This document shows, piece after piece, positions 1 through 7,860 of a DNA stretch of 64,000 nt (its first letter is position 1; each line of letters opens with the position of its first letter). This stretch comes from JALZUE01 sp051251725 (GTDB lineage: Bacteria; Pseudomonadota; Gammaproteobacteria; Enterobacterales; Alteromonadaceae). A program made the translations under genes and the position numbers. The notes beneath the pieces are model-generated. The model did no database searches. It had not been told where the DNA came from and saw only the letters and a list, made by a program, of their open reading frames with translations. The stretch spans positions 169,513 through 233,512 of the forward strand of contig JBPOFN010000002.1 of the NCBI GenBank assembly GCA_051251725.1, written 5' to 3'.

Positions 1-204
1 AAAGCAGAATTTATTTATTTAAAAGCCACCATGCTGGAAAATTTAAGCGCCGATGTCCTAGGTTATAAAAAACAAAACCCGAGTTTTCCCGATCAAAGCA
101 CTGTAGATCAGTTTTTTGACGAATTTCAGTTTGAAGCCTATCGCGAATTAGGGTTTCAAATAAGCCATAATATGCTTAAACAACAACCACAATTATTTAA
201 TTAA
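1..204 (+). CDS. patatin-like phospholipase, C-terminal fragment (5' end outside window)
   Basis: An open frame enters from the left edge and stops with TAA at 202-204, leaving 67 residues. The tail holds the pattern Y-K..NPSFPDQST-DQFFDE-QFEAYRELG, which I recognise from the C-terminus of bacterial patatin-like acyl hydrolases. Patatins release fatty acids from phospholipids using a Ser-Asp dyad; the catalytic part is not in view. The stop lies 22 bases before the next gene's preferred start, so the two are probably co-transcribed. The family call rests on this tail alone and is moderately secure. Confidence 0.6.
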   Translation, partial: KAEFIYLKATMLENLSADVLGYKKQNPSFPDQSTVDQFFDEFQFEAYRELGFQISHNMLKQQPQLFN

Positions 205-226
205 AATGCCTTTACATGGAGTTATT

Positions 227-1276
227 ATGACCAATTACTTAGCTGCCGATTTCGACTTAATTACCGATCAACTTTCCTACCCTGAAGGACCTGTTTATTT
301 AGCAGATGGCAGTGTCTTATTGGTTGATATCAAAAATCAAACCTTAGACAAAGTAGCAACAACCGGAACCATAACCACAGTTGCAAAAATACCAGGCGGC
401 CCTAATGGCTTAGCGATTGGCCCTGATGGCAATGCTTATATTTGTAATTGCGGTGGTTTTCAATGGCTACCCGTACCAATTGCAGCCACCAAACAAACCT
501 TGTTTATAGGCGGCGACCAACCGGCAGATTATCAAGGCGGCTCGCTTGATAAAGTTAATCTGAGCACAGGTACAGTTGAAAAGCTTTATACTCACTGCAG
601 TAAAACTAGGCAGTTAAATTTAGCTACCTTTCAATGGGAAATTACACAATTAGCAGAGCCCGTGCAATTAAAAGGGCCTGATGATTTAGTGTTTGATCAA
701 ACCGGCGGCATTTGGTTTAGCGACTGGGGTAAAACTAACGGCGACAAACGCGATATTACCGGCCTTTATTACGCAAAAGCTGACGGTAGCGATATTACCC
801 GCATGGTCTACCCACTGAATGCGCCAAACGGTATTGCCTTGTCACCCAAAGGTGATCGCTTATACACAGTTGAAACTTACACCGGCAATGTTTTGTACTG
901 GGAATTAGCTGGCGCCGGTGAAATAAAAGCGAATCCAAAAACCCTCGATGGCACTTACTGCTTATACGGTTTTGCTGGCCAAGCGATTTTTGATTCGATG
1001 GCGGTTGACGAGCTTGGCAATTTATATATCGCGACTATGTTACCTGAAGGTAATGATCCGGCCACCAACGGCGGTATTAGTGTAATTTCACCGCAAGGCG
1101 AGTTGTTGCAATATATCGAAATAAAACGCCCAGATGGTAAGTTTTCACCGCTTCCTTCCAATATTTGTTTTGGCGGCGAAGATAAAAAAACCGCTTTTAT
1201 TACTTTAGGCGCCAGTGGTGCCTTAATAAAAACCCAAGCTACCATTGCCGGTTTAACACTCGCCTTTAATGCATAA
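227..1276 (+). CDS. SMP-30/gluconolactonase/LRE family beta-propeller protein
   Basis: A 349-residue protein with no obvious signal peptide. Family marks are an early YPEGPVY (metal-ligand Glu), PNGLAIGPDG, GPDDLVFD, APNGIALSPKG and SMAVDELGN, typical of the six-bladed calcium-binding propeller of SMP-30 lactonases. Members hydrolyse lactones or related esters; the substrate cannot be read here. An in-frame ATG at 206 would add seven residues, but the ATG at 227 has a GGAG ribosome site five bases upstream and is preferred. It sits between the patatin fragment and the di-heme cytochrome on the same strand. A lactone or oxylipin substrate is an inference from that context. Confidence 0.8.
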   Translation: MTNYLAADFDLITDQLSYPEGPVYLADGSVLLVDIKNQTLDKVATTGTITTVAKIPGGPNGLAIGPDGNAYICNCGGFQWLPVPIAATKQTLFIGGDQPADYQGGSLDKVNLSTGTVEKLYTHCSKTRQLNLATFQWEITQLAEPVQLKGPDDLVFDQTGGIWFSDWGKTNGDKRDITGLYYAKADGSDITRMVYPLNAPNGIALSPKGDRLYTVETYTGNVLYWELAGAGEIKANPKTLDGTYCLYGFAGQAIFDSMAVDELGNLYIATMLPEGNDPATNGGISVISPQGELLQYIEIKRPDGKFSPLPSNICFGGEDKKTAFITLGASGALIKTQATIAGLTLAFNA

Positions 1277-1319
1277 ATAACAAAAAAAGCGCATAAGCGT
1301 TTTATTTAGGAACAAAGTT

Positions 1320-3629
1320 ATGTTGAAAAAATTAAAATCAATGCTTTGTAAAATCAGGCATTTTTTTAGTCTGAATACGCTAAAAGTGATTTACCAATGG
1401 TTTAGCACACTGACATTAATAAAGTTTATTAAAATTGTACTAGTGACTTTTGTCAGCGGTTTTGCCCTCTTGTGTTTGGCGCTATTTTTATTAATTCATT
1501 ACCCTGCCACACAAATTCCAGAGTATGAACCGATTGACCAAACCGTCTATCTCGATCAAGGCTGGGGCAGTACATCAAAATCTGAGCAGCGCCAACTGTA
1601 TTATTACACGCCTCAAGGTACTAACCTAAAAGGCTTAGAATATCAGTGGTTTGCCAATTTAGAAATGGCGTGGGGACAAGAAAAATTTGCCGACCATAAC
1701 CATATGCAAGCTTACGGTTTTATTGTTGATGATCAGCCTAGCCAGCAAAACCCGGATCACTTACCGGTTGGCTTTACCCGTCATTTTAGCGCCAGCGATA
1801 ATACCAATTACCTCGATATTTCATGTGCGGCTTGCCATAACGGCCAGTTAAATTACAGCACCGGCGGCAAAACTTATGGCGTGCGCATTGATGGCGGTCA
1901 AGCCATGCATGCATTTACCACGATGAAAGTCGGTCATTTTATTCCTAGTATGTTAGCAGCGATGGCCAGTACTTATATTAACCCGTTTAAATTCAATCGC
2001 TTTGCCGATAAGATTTTAGGCGAGAACCATAACAGTGAAGCTAAAAGCATACTAAAAAAACGTTTTGGCAAGGTCTTATGGCGATTTTTAGAGCAAGGTT
2101 ATAACGACACCAGTAAACATTTATATCCAGTTGAAGAAGGTTTTGGCCGCACCGACGCCCTTGCCCGCATTGGCAATACCGTTTTTGGTGATAACTTAAG
2201 CGCAGAAAATTATCATTTAGCCACCGGGCCAGTTAGTTATCCACCAGTATGGAATATTTGGAAATTTGATTGGGTTCAATATGGCGCTTCGGTTAAGCAG
2301 CCGATGGCTCGCAATATGGGTGAAGCCTTAGGGGTTGGCGCGCATATTAGTTTTATGGATCCTTATGGTCAACCATTAGCCCCTGAGCAGCGTTTTTCTA
2401 GCGGCGTGTTAGTCGACAAGATTTACCAAATTGAAACCACCTTACAATCGTTAACACCACCGCCGTGGCCAGCAGAAATATTTGGTGAAATAGACCAAGT
2501 AAAAGCAGCTAAAGGTAAAAAGCTATTTAAACAGCATTGCCAAGGTTGTCATGGGCCGTTTCCAGCCAATGAAACATTAAAGCATATTGATATGCCGTTA
2601 AAAGGTGAATATGAACCGGTCTGGGTGTTAAAAACCTTAGATATTGAAGACATAGGTACCGATCCAAATACTGCCTATAACTTCGTCAATAATCGCTTTG
2701 ATTTAACTAAAACAGGCTTAACCGACCAAGAAATTACTGCCACGGTTCGACCATTACATATCAAGCAATTATTACGCGTTATTCAAGCCAGCTTATCGTC
2801 GAAATCCTTAGAGATATTTTTACAACAGCCAGCGCCGAAAGCACAAGACTTAAGCTACACCACCAATTGGGTCCTTAACCACCCTGCAGAGATAAAAGAG
2901 CTCAACAAAATATTTTCTAGCTGGCAAAGTAGTTACAGTAATCTTGCTTATTTAAACGATAAAATCGCTGAATATGGTGGCGAAGATATTCAACTTGATA
3001 TCAAAACCGCCATCGTTAAAAGTCAGTTATCACAACTTGACGCTGCCTTAGAAACCTTGCAAGTTGAGTCGCTAACCGTAGGTGAAGCATTAAACTTAAT
3101 TGGCATTATTATTCGTCAGAAGTTTTATCAAGATAATAACCTTACTGAGGCACAACAGGCTTGTTACGATGGTTTTGGCGCGCTTGACTTACCCCAGCAG
3201 CCATTAGCTTACAAAGCACGTCCACTTGCCGGTATCTGGGCGACTCCGCCATTTTTACATAATGGCTCGGTGCCGAGTATTTACCAATTATTATCGCCGG
3301 TCAGTGAACGTCAAAAACGCTTTTTTGTTGGTCGCCGTGAATTTAACCCTAGTGTATTAGGTTACGACACCACGCCAAAATCAAAATCAGGCTTTTGGTT
3401 TGATACCAGTATTGCCGGTAATACCAATGTCGGCCATGAATTTAGAGCCGGATATGTAGATTATAAACCTGGAAACCCACCGCAATTTGGTGTTATTGGG
3501 CCGGAGTTAACATCTGATGAAAGATGGGAGCTGATCGAATATTTAAAAATTCATCAAGATAACGCCCCAACACCACCATTACCTAAACAAGATTGTAAAA
3601 ATCTATCTGTAGCAGCAGTAAGCGAATAA
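1320..3629 (+). CDS. RoxA-like membrane-anchored di-heme cytochrome c
   Basis: A 769-residue protein with an N-terminal membrane segment (about residues 33-62) and two c-type heme motifs, CAACH at 169-173 and CQGCH at 407-411. The spacing of over 200 residues and a late PPFLHNGSVPS motif near residues 645-655 resemble the rubber oxygenase RoxA/RoxB family and its di-heme peroxidase relatives. Those enzymes act in the periplasm; RoxA cleaves polyisoprene double bonds with dioxygen. The length is somewhat above RoxA. An AGGA site precedes the ATG, and the stop is one base before the next gene's start. The substrate is unknown; a lipid or lipid peroxide is inferred from the patatin and catalase-like neighbours. 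A plain di-heme cytochrome c peroxidase-like role is the alternative. Confidence 0.75.
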   Translation: MLKKLKSMLCKIRHFFSLNTLKVIYQWFSTLTLIKFIKIVLVTFVSGFALLCLALFLLIHYPATQIPEYEPIDQTVYLDQGWGSTSKSEQRQLYYYTPQGTNLKGLEYQWFANLEMAWGQEKFADHNHMQAYGFIVDDQPSQQNPDHLPVGFTRHFSASDNTNYLDISCAACHNGQLNYSTGGKTYGVRIDGGQAMHAFTTMKVGHFIPSMLAAMASTYINPFKFNRFADKILGENHNSEAKSILKKRFGKVLWRFLEQGYNDTSKHLYPVEEGFGRTDALARIGNTVFGDNLSAENYHLATGPVSYPPVWNIWKFDWVQYGASVKQPMARNMGEALGVGAHISFMDPYGQPLAPEQRFSSGVLVDKIYQIETTLQSLTPPPWPAEIFGEIDQVKAAKGKKLFKQHCQGCHGPFPANETLKHIDMPLKGEYEPVWVLKTLDIEDIGTDPNTAYNFVNNRFDLTKTGLTDQEITATVRPLHIKQLLRVIQASLSSKSLEIFLQQPAPKAQDLSYTTNWVLNHPAEIKELNKIFSSWQSSYSNLAYLNDKIAEYGGEDIQLDIKTAIVKSQLSQLDAALETLQVESLTVGEALNLIGIIIRQKFYQDNNLTEAQQACYDGFGALDLPQQPLAYKARPLAGIWATPPFLHNGSVPSIYQLLSPVSERQKRFFVGRREFNPSVLGYDTTPKSKSGFWFDTSIAGNTNVGHEFRAGYVDYKPGNPPQFGVIGPELTSDERWELIEYLKIHQDNAPTPPLPKQDCKNLSVAAVSE

Positions 3630-3630
3630 T

Positions 3631-4809
3631 ATGAAGCTATTAACAATAAAAAAACATCCAAAAAAAATTATCCTTATATTGATTGTCATCGCACTGGCGA
3701 TTTACTTATTGATGAAAAACTCAAACGATAAATTACATAATGGTATTGATGAACCACCAGAAGAAAAAACCTATATCGCTAATATTATTTCATCTGCGGT
3801 TGGTATGGTTGATTTAGCCCATCAAGCGGCAGTAAAAGAGCAGCCGAAAACGCCTTATCATCGCGATGTCCATGCAAAAGCTCATGGCTGTTTAAAAGCG
3901 ACTTTCAGTGTTCCTGAAAACTTAGATGAAAATCTACGTTATGGCGTGTTTAAACAAGCTGGTGACTTTCAAGCATGGGTGCGTTATTCCAGCGGTGATA
4001 CCCGTTTTCAAGCTGACTCAAAAAGAGATGCTCGTGGCATGGCAATTAAGCTAATGAATATCGACCAGCCAACGCTGTTAACGGATCCACAAGATACTGG
4101 CAGCCAAGATTTTGTCATGATCAACAACGATGTTTTTTTCATTCCAAGCGTGAAAGAATATATGGAATTTATGCAATATCAGGCGATTGGCAGTAAATTC
4201 GGTTATTTCTTTAATAACTTTAATTGGAACATTTTTACTTGGCACTTTCGCCAATTATATTTAGGCGGTTCAACCTTAAAAAGTGCGCCAAAAAGTTTAT
4301 TAAAAGAGCAATATCATAGTTTATCTGCCTACCGTTTAGGACCAACTCAATTTATGAAATACAGCGCGAAAGCTTGTAATAGTAATAAAGAAGTTGAAGT
4401 CGATCGCGACAAAGCAAACTTTTTAAGAACGGAATTAGAGAAAAACCTCAGCAGTAATAGTGCGTGTTTTGATTTTATGGTGCAGTTGCAAAATCCAAGC
4501 AAAAATATGCCGGTTGAAGATACCACGATAAAATGGCAAGAAGATGACTCACCTTTTATCAAGGTCGCCACGTTAACGATTGCACCACAACAATTTAATA
4601 GTGATGCGCAAAACAACTTTTGTGAAAACTTGTCTTTCACCCCGTGGCATGGCACCAAAGATATAGAACCTGTTGGTGGCATCAACCGCTTACGAAAAGC
4701 CGTATATGACGGAATATCTCGTTATCGCCACGGAAAAAATGGCATTGCCAAACAAGAGCCGAAAGGCTGGTGTTTACAACTGAATGGCGAAGCATGTGCA
4801 GCAGAATAA
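3631..4809 (+). CDS. membrane-anchored catalase-family heme protein
   Basis: 392 residues with an N-terminal membrane anchor (about 12-30), then a compact catalase fold: a distal-His region (HAKAHGCLKA), a conserved RYSSGDTRFQADSKRDARGMAIK stretch broken by variation, an Asn-containing FVMINNDVFF, and a candidate proximal Tyr in SAYRLGP. At this length it is shorter than true catalases and groups with catalase-related proteins, which include allene oxide synthase-like enzymes acting on fatty-acid hydroperoxides. It follows the di-heme cytochrome by one base, so translation is probably coupled. Activity on organic hydroperoxides is an inference; peroxide removal protecting the cytochrome is equally possible. 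Confidence 0.75.
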   Translation: MKLLTIKKHPKKIILILIVIALAIYLLMKNSNDKLHNGIDEPPEEKTYIANIISSAVGMVDLAHQAAVKEQPKTPYHRDVHAKAHGCLKATFSVPENLDENLRYGVFKQAGDFQAWVRYSSGDTRFQADSKRDARGMAIKLMNIDQPTLLTDPQDTGSQDFVMINNDVFFIPSVKEYMEFMQYQAIGSKFGYFFNNFNWNIFTWHFRQLYLGGSTLKSAPKSLLKEQYHSLSAYRLGPTQFMKYSAKACNSNKEVEVDRDKANFLRTELEKNLSSNSACFDFMVQLQNPSKNMPVEDTTIKWQEDDSPFIKVATLTIAPQQFNSDAQNNFCENLSFTPWHGTKDIEPVGGINRLRKAVYDGISRYRHGKNGIAKQEPKGWCLQLNGEACAAE

Positions 4810-4829
4810 TGCTTCGCCTGAATGCTAAA

Positions 4830-4847
4830 AGCTTAAGGCCTTAAGCT
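4830..4847. repeat. 18-bp perfect palindrome
   Basis: AGCTTAAGG followed by its exact reverse complement lies just after the catalase-family stop and before the heptamer array. There is no loop and no following T-run, so it is not a standard terminator. It may be a degenerate edge of the array, since AGCTT is also its core. Confidence 0.5.
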
Positions 4848-4865
4848 GGACGCTAGATGCTGGAG

Positions 4866-5030
4866 CTTCCAGCTTCCTGCTTCCAGCTTCTGGCTTCTGG
4901 CTTTTAACTTCTAACTTCCAGCTTCTGGCTTTTAGCTTTTAGCTTCTAACTTCCAGCTTCTGGCTTCCAGCTTCCAGCTTCTGGCTTTTAGCTTCTAACT
5001 TCCAGCTTCTGGCTTCCAACTTCCAGCCTC
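4866..5030 (+). repeat. degenerate 7-bp tandem repeat array 1 (CTTCNAG family)
   Basis: About 23 head-to-tail heptamers of the form CTTCYRG (CTTCCAG, CTTCTGG, CTTCTAA, CTTTTAG and similar) run from 4866 to 5026 without one insertion or deletion, then degenerate into the last codons of the glycosidase on the minus strand. They fill the gap between two convergent genes. Matching arrays occur at 24056 and 50615. Confidence 0.95.
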
Positions 5031-6101
5031 TTAATGCTCAGCAATATCAAGTACAAATCCTGTCGAGGTTTTATACTTTCCGCCCATTAAGGCTAAAAAT
5101 AAATATTTCGGTTTACCCTCTACCATTAACACCTGCGGACGTTCCATTCGCTCAACTTTCTCTTCATCAAGATACTGAGTATTAGTGCGGTAGCCTAATT
5201 GCGCAGCCGACCATGTTAAACCATCGGGCGAGTCTAACATCAAACCAACATGCGGATGAATAACCCCCATATCTCGCATGATCATATGGTATTTATTTTG
5301 ATAAAAATAAACATAAGCATCTTCCACTTGTTTGCCAATATCAGCAAAACTAACCAGTGGATTTTTTTCATGTTTAATATAAGGGCCGGTAATATCTTTT
5401 GCTATCGCAACCCCCATTTTGCGCATATCGTCGTTATAACGATCCCACGCTTTATAATATAACCAATACTCACCATTAGGATGCAATAACAAAGCTGGAT
5501 TGGTTGTTAAATAACTGTCCCACTTAGTATGGTCTTTACTAACATCTAATATTGGCGCGTCGCTGACCCGTTTAAAAGGCCCATATAAACTATCAGACAG
5601 TGCTAAACCAATGCGCTGAGTCGAAGCATGATGGCCATCATATTTTTTCGCATCAGCGAGATTATTACCAATAAAAAATAAGGCATATTTATCCCCGACT
5701 TTTTGAATAGTTGGGTTATGAATGGTATCGGCATCCCAGTGTCCTTCACCGCGACCGCTTAATACTGTGCCTAATACCGTATATGGCCCTTCGGGTTTAT
5801 CGGCAACCGCATGTGCAATTTCACTATGGCTTAACCACCGGCCATGAGTGCCGCGCCAGCGCGAATAAAAAACATGTATTTTACCGTCGTCACCAATAAT
5901 GGGTGACGTGCCCCACACGTTCCAGTTTTCTTGTGCTAAAATACGCGTGCCTTGCTGTAGTGCTTTACTAAAGTCTGACTCTTTGACACTAGTGCCTGCT
6001 GAGCTGACAGTAAAATTCACCTCGCCCTGCGCTTGTGTAATGCCATTAAAGCTTACCGCTAGTAGACTAACCAGCGCAGCTTTTCGAAGTAAGTTAATCA
6101 T
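5031..6101 (-). CDS. exported five-bladed beta-propeller glycoside hydrolase (GH43/GH117-like)
   Basis: 356 residues with a signal peptide (about 1-24, ending near TQAQG). Repeating blade motifs such as HNPTI, LALSDSLYGPFKR, TNPALLLHPNGEYWLYYKAW and EDAYVYFYQNKYHMI are typical of the GH43/GH32/GH117 propeller group. GH117 enzymes release 3,6-anhydrogalactose from agar oligosaccharides; other members act on other sugars. The ATG overlaps the sulfatase stop by four bases (ATGA), so the pair is translationally coupled and probably attacks a sulfated algal glycan. The exact GH family and substrate are not determined. Confidence 0.65.
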   Translation of the reverse strand: MINLLRKAALVSLLAVSFNGITQAQGEVNFTVSSAGTSVKESDFSKALQQGTRILAQENWNVWGTSPIIGDDGKIHVFYSRWRGTHGRWLSHSEIAHAVADKPEGPYTVLGTVLSGRGEGHWDADTIHNPTIQKVGDKYALFFIGNNLADAKKYDGHHASTQRIGLALSDSLYGPFKRVSDAPILDVSKDHTKWDSYLTTNPALLLHPNGEYWLYYKAWDRYNDDMRKMGVAIAKDITGPYIKHEKNPLVSFADIGKQVEDAYVYFYQNKYHMIMRDMGVIHPHVGLMLDSPDGLTWSAAQLGYRTNTQYLDEEKVERMERPQVLMVEGKPKYLFLALMGGKYKTSTGFVLDIAEH

Positions 6102-7612
6102 TTTTTTGCTCCAAAAAATTGTGCTAATTCAGGATCATTGGTTGCTATCATTTTTTTAAAGATAACATCGTCGAATCGATTAATAATTTGCTGTAACTTA
6201 GGCTCTGTCGTGGCAATTAAGTTATGGTTTTCCGCGGGATCATTTTGCAGATCATAAAACTCATCATGACCGCGATTAATATAATCTTTGATCAATTTAT
6301 ATTTACCATTACTGTACATACGCATCGCAGAAACGGATTGATGTAAGGTCGAATAGGCGCCGTAATAGTCATCACTTAAACTGGCCTTTTCACCTAACAA
6401 AACCGGCAAATAATTATTGCCGCGCACAATGGTGTTTTCATCGGCTTGCGTCTGAGCAACAGCAACAAGTGTTGGAAACCAATCTAAATTAGAGAAAGTA
6501 GAATAGCTGACAGAATTCGCTTTTATTTTGTTTGGCCAACGGACTATTGCCGGCACTTTAATACTGTTGTCGTACATATTAGGCCGCTGATTAGTTGGAA
6601 TATTCTTAGTCGCTTGGGTGTTATGTTTTAACAGCCAATGACCATTCCCCTTGTGCCAAATACCGTTATGCCCCATGTTATAACCATGATCAGAGGTAAA
6701 AACCACTAGCGTATCTTCGGCTAAATTCAAACGTTCAAGTTCAGCCATTAAATAACCTAAGTTACGATCAACACTACCAATGCTTGATAAATAATCGCGC
6801 ATCATTTGTTTAGTTCTTGCAATGTCTAAGTCAGGATAATCAGGGTTTGGTATTTTCATCTCCATATCTTTATATGGCGCAGCATCCGCTTCTGCTACCG
6901 GTAACCATTTAGTATGTGGGGCGCGGTAATGTAGTGATAATGCGAATTTTTTGTCTTGATGGCGCTGTAAAAAGTCAATCGCTTGTTTGGTTAAAATATC
7001 AGCGGTTAAACCTTCAAATTCTTTTTCAACACCAAGGATTTCTAATTTAGGATCTACAGTTTTAGCCCCACCTTCTCTAAAGCCAGTAAACTCATCATAG
7101 CCCTGCTTTGTTGGATGATATTTATCAAGCGTGCCTAAGTGCCACTTACCCACTAAGCCGGTGTAATAACCCGCTGTTTGTAACAATTCAGGCCAAGATA
7201 CTAACGCGGGATCTAAACCTAAATTAGGCTCCATGCGCGTTAACGATTTATAAATAATATTGATCCAATCATCAATGCCTAATTCATAACCATAACGCGA
7301 GGTTAATAACCCGGCCCGTGAAGGGCTACAAACTGGCGTTGTGGTGTAAGCATTTGGAAATCGCATGCCCTGGGCAGCTAATTTATCTAAATTAGGGGTA
7401 ATGGCTTGTTCGTTACCGCTAAAACCGGCGCCCCATGGCGCTTGATCATCGGTATAAATAAAGAGAATATTCGGCGCAGAGTGACCAGTGGCATTAGCAA
7501 CAGATGCTGCCTGACTGGCTGGATCACTATTGGCTGGTGAATTAAAACAGCCGCTTAAAAGCCCTGTTAGCACTGAAATGACAAAAAATGGTGGGAAATA
7601 ACTTAGCTTCAT
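6098..7612 (-). CDS. lipoprotein sulfatase (S1, formylglycine type)
   Basis: 504 residues. The lipobox LLSGC (Cys22) implies a membrane lipoprotein. The N-terminal metal site TDDQ (Asp55-Asp56) and the C-S-P-S-R signature (Cys95) mark a type I sulfatase whose Cys is oxidised to formylglycine. Later motifs VFTSDHGYNMG and GKWHLG fit the alkaline-phosphatase superfamily. Length is normal. It removes sulfate esters, most likely from an algal polysaccharide given the coupled glycosidase downstream. No formylglycine-generating enzyme or anaerobic maturase is visible in this window, so maturation must come from elsewhere in the genome. Confidence 0.9.
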   Translation of the reverse strand: MKLSYFPPFFVISVLTGLLSGCFNSPANSDPASQAASVANATGHSAPNILFIYTDDQAPWGAGFSGNEQAITPNLDKLAAQGMRFPNAYTTTPVCSPSRAGLLTSRYGYELGIDDWINIIYKSLTRMEPNLGLDPALVSWPELLQTAGYYTGLVGKWHLGTLDKYHPTKQGYDEFTGFREGGAKTVDPKLEILGVEKEFEGLTADILTKQAIDFLQRHQDKKFALSLHYRAPHTKWLPVAEADAAPYKDMEMKIPNPDYPDLDIARTKQMMRDYLSSIGSVDRNLGYLMAELERLNLAEDTLVVFTSDHGYNMGHNGIWHKGNGHWLLKHNTQATKNIPTNQRPNMYDNSIKVPAIVRWPNKIKANSVSYSTFSNLDWFPTLVAVAQTQADENTIVRGNNYLPVLLGEKASLSDDYYGAYSTLHQSVSAMRMYSNGKYKLIKDYINRGHDEFYDLQNDPAENHNLIATTEPKLQQIINRFDDVIFKKMIATNDPELAQFFGAKK

Positions 7613-7860
7613 GTTCGATCCGCGTTAATAAGTTTTATTCTGATAGCGATAATCCTACCTTAACTAGCATTATTAACACGAGTTATTTACATAATTTTAC
7701 ACTTATATACAAATAAATAAGTTTACCAATAAATTACATTACAGTTAAAAACATAGTTAAAACATAGTTAAAAATAGTGCGCTAACCAGCAATTAAATGA
7801 ACAATATATTGCCAAGCGACAACTAACAACCAGTGCATAGAACACAAAAAAAACAAGTGC
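7613..7860. other. intergenic region upstream of the sulfatase operon
   Basis: 248 AT-rich bases between two minus-strand genes. It must carry the sulfatase-glycosidase promoter. A short direct repeat (AAAACATAGTTA, two near copies around 7747-7773) is visible. I see no clear operator or terminator. Confidence 0.4.

Noticed and set aside
955..1245. 96-codon open frame on the minus strand
   Set aside because: It lies entirely inside the SMP-30 gene, antisense to well-supported motifs. No start signal and no recognisable domain.
4866..5030. CRISPR-like array
   Set aside because: Units are 7 bp without spacers; CRISPR repeats are 21-48 bp with unique spacers of similar size. No cas genes lie in the window.
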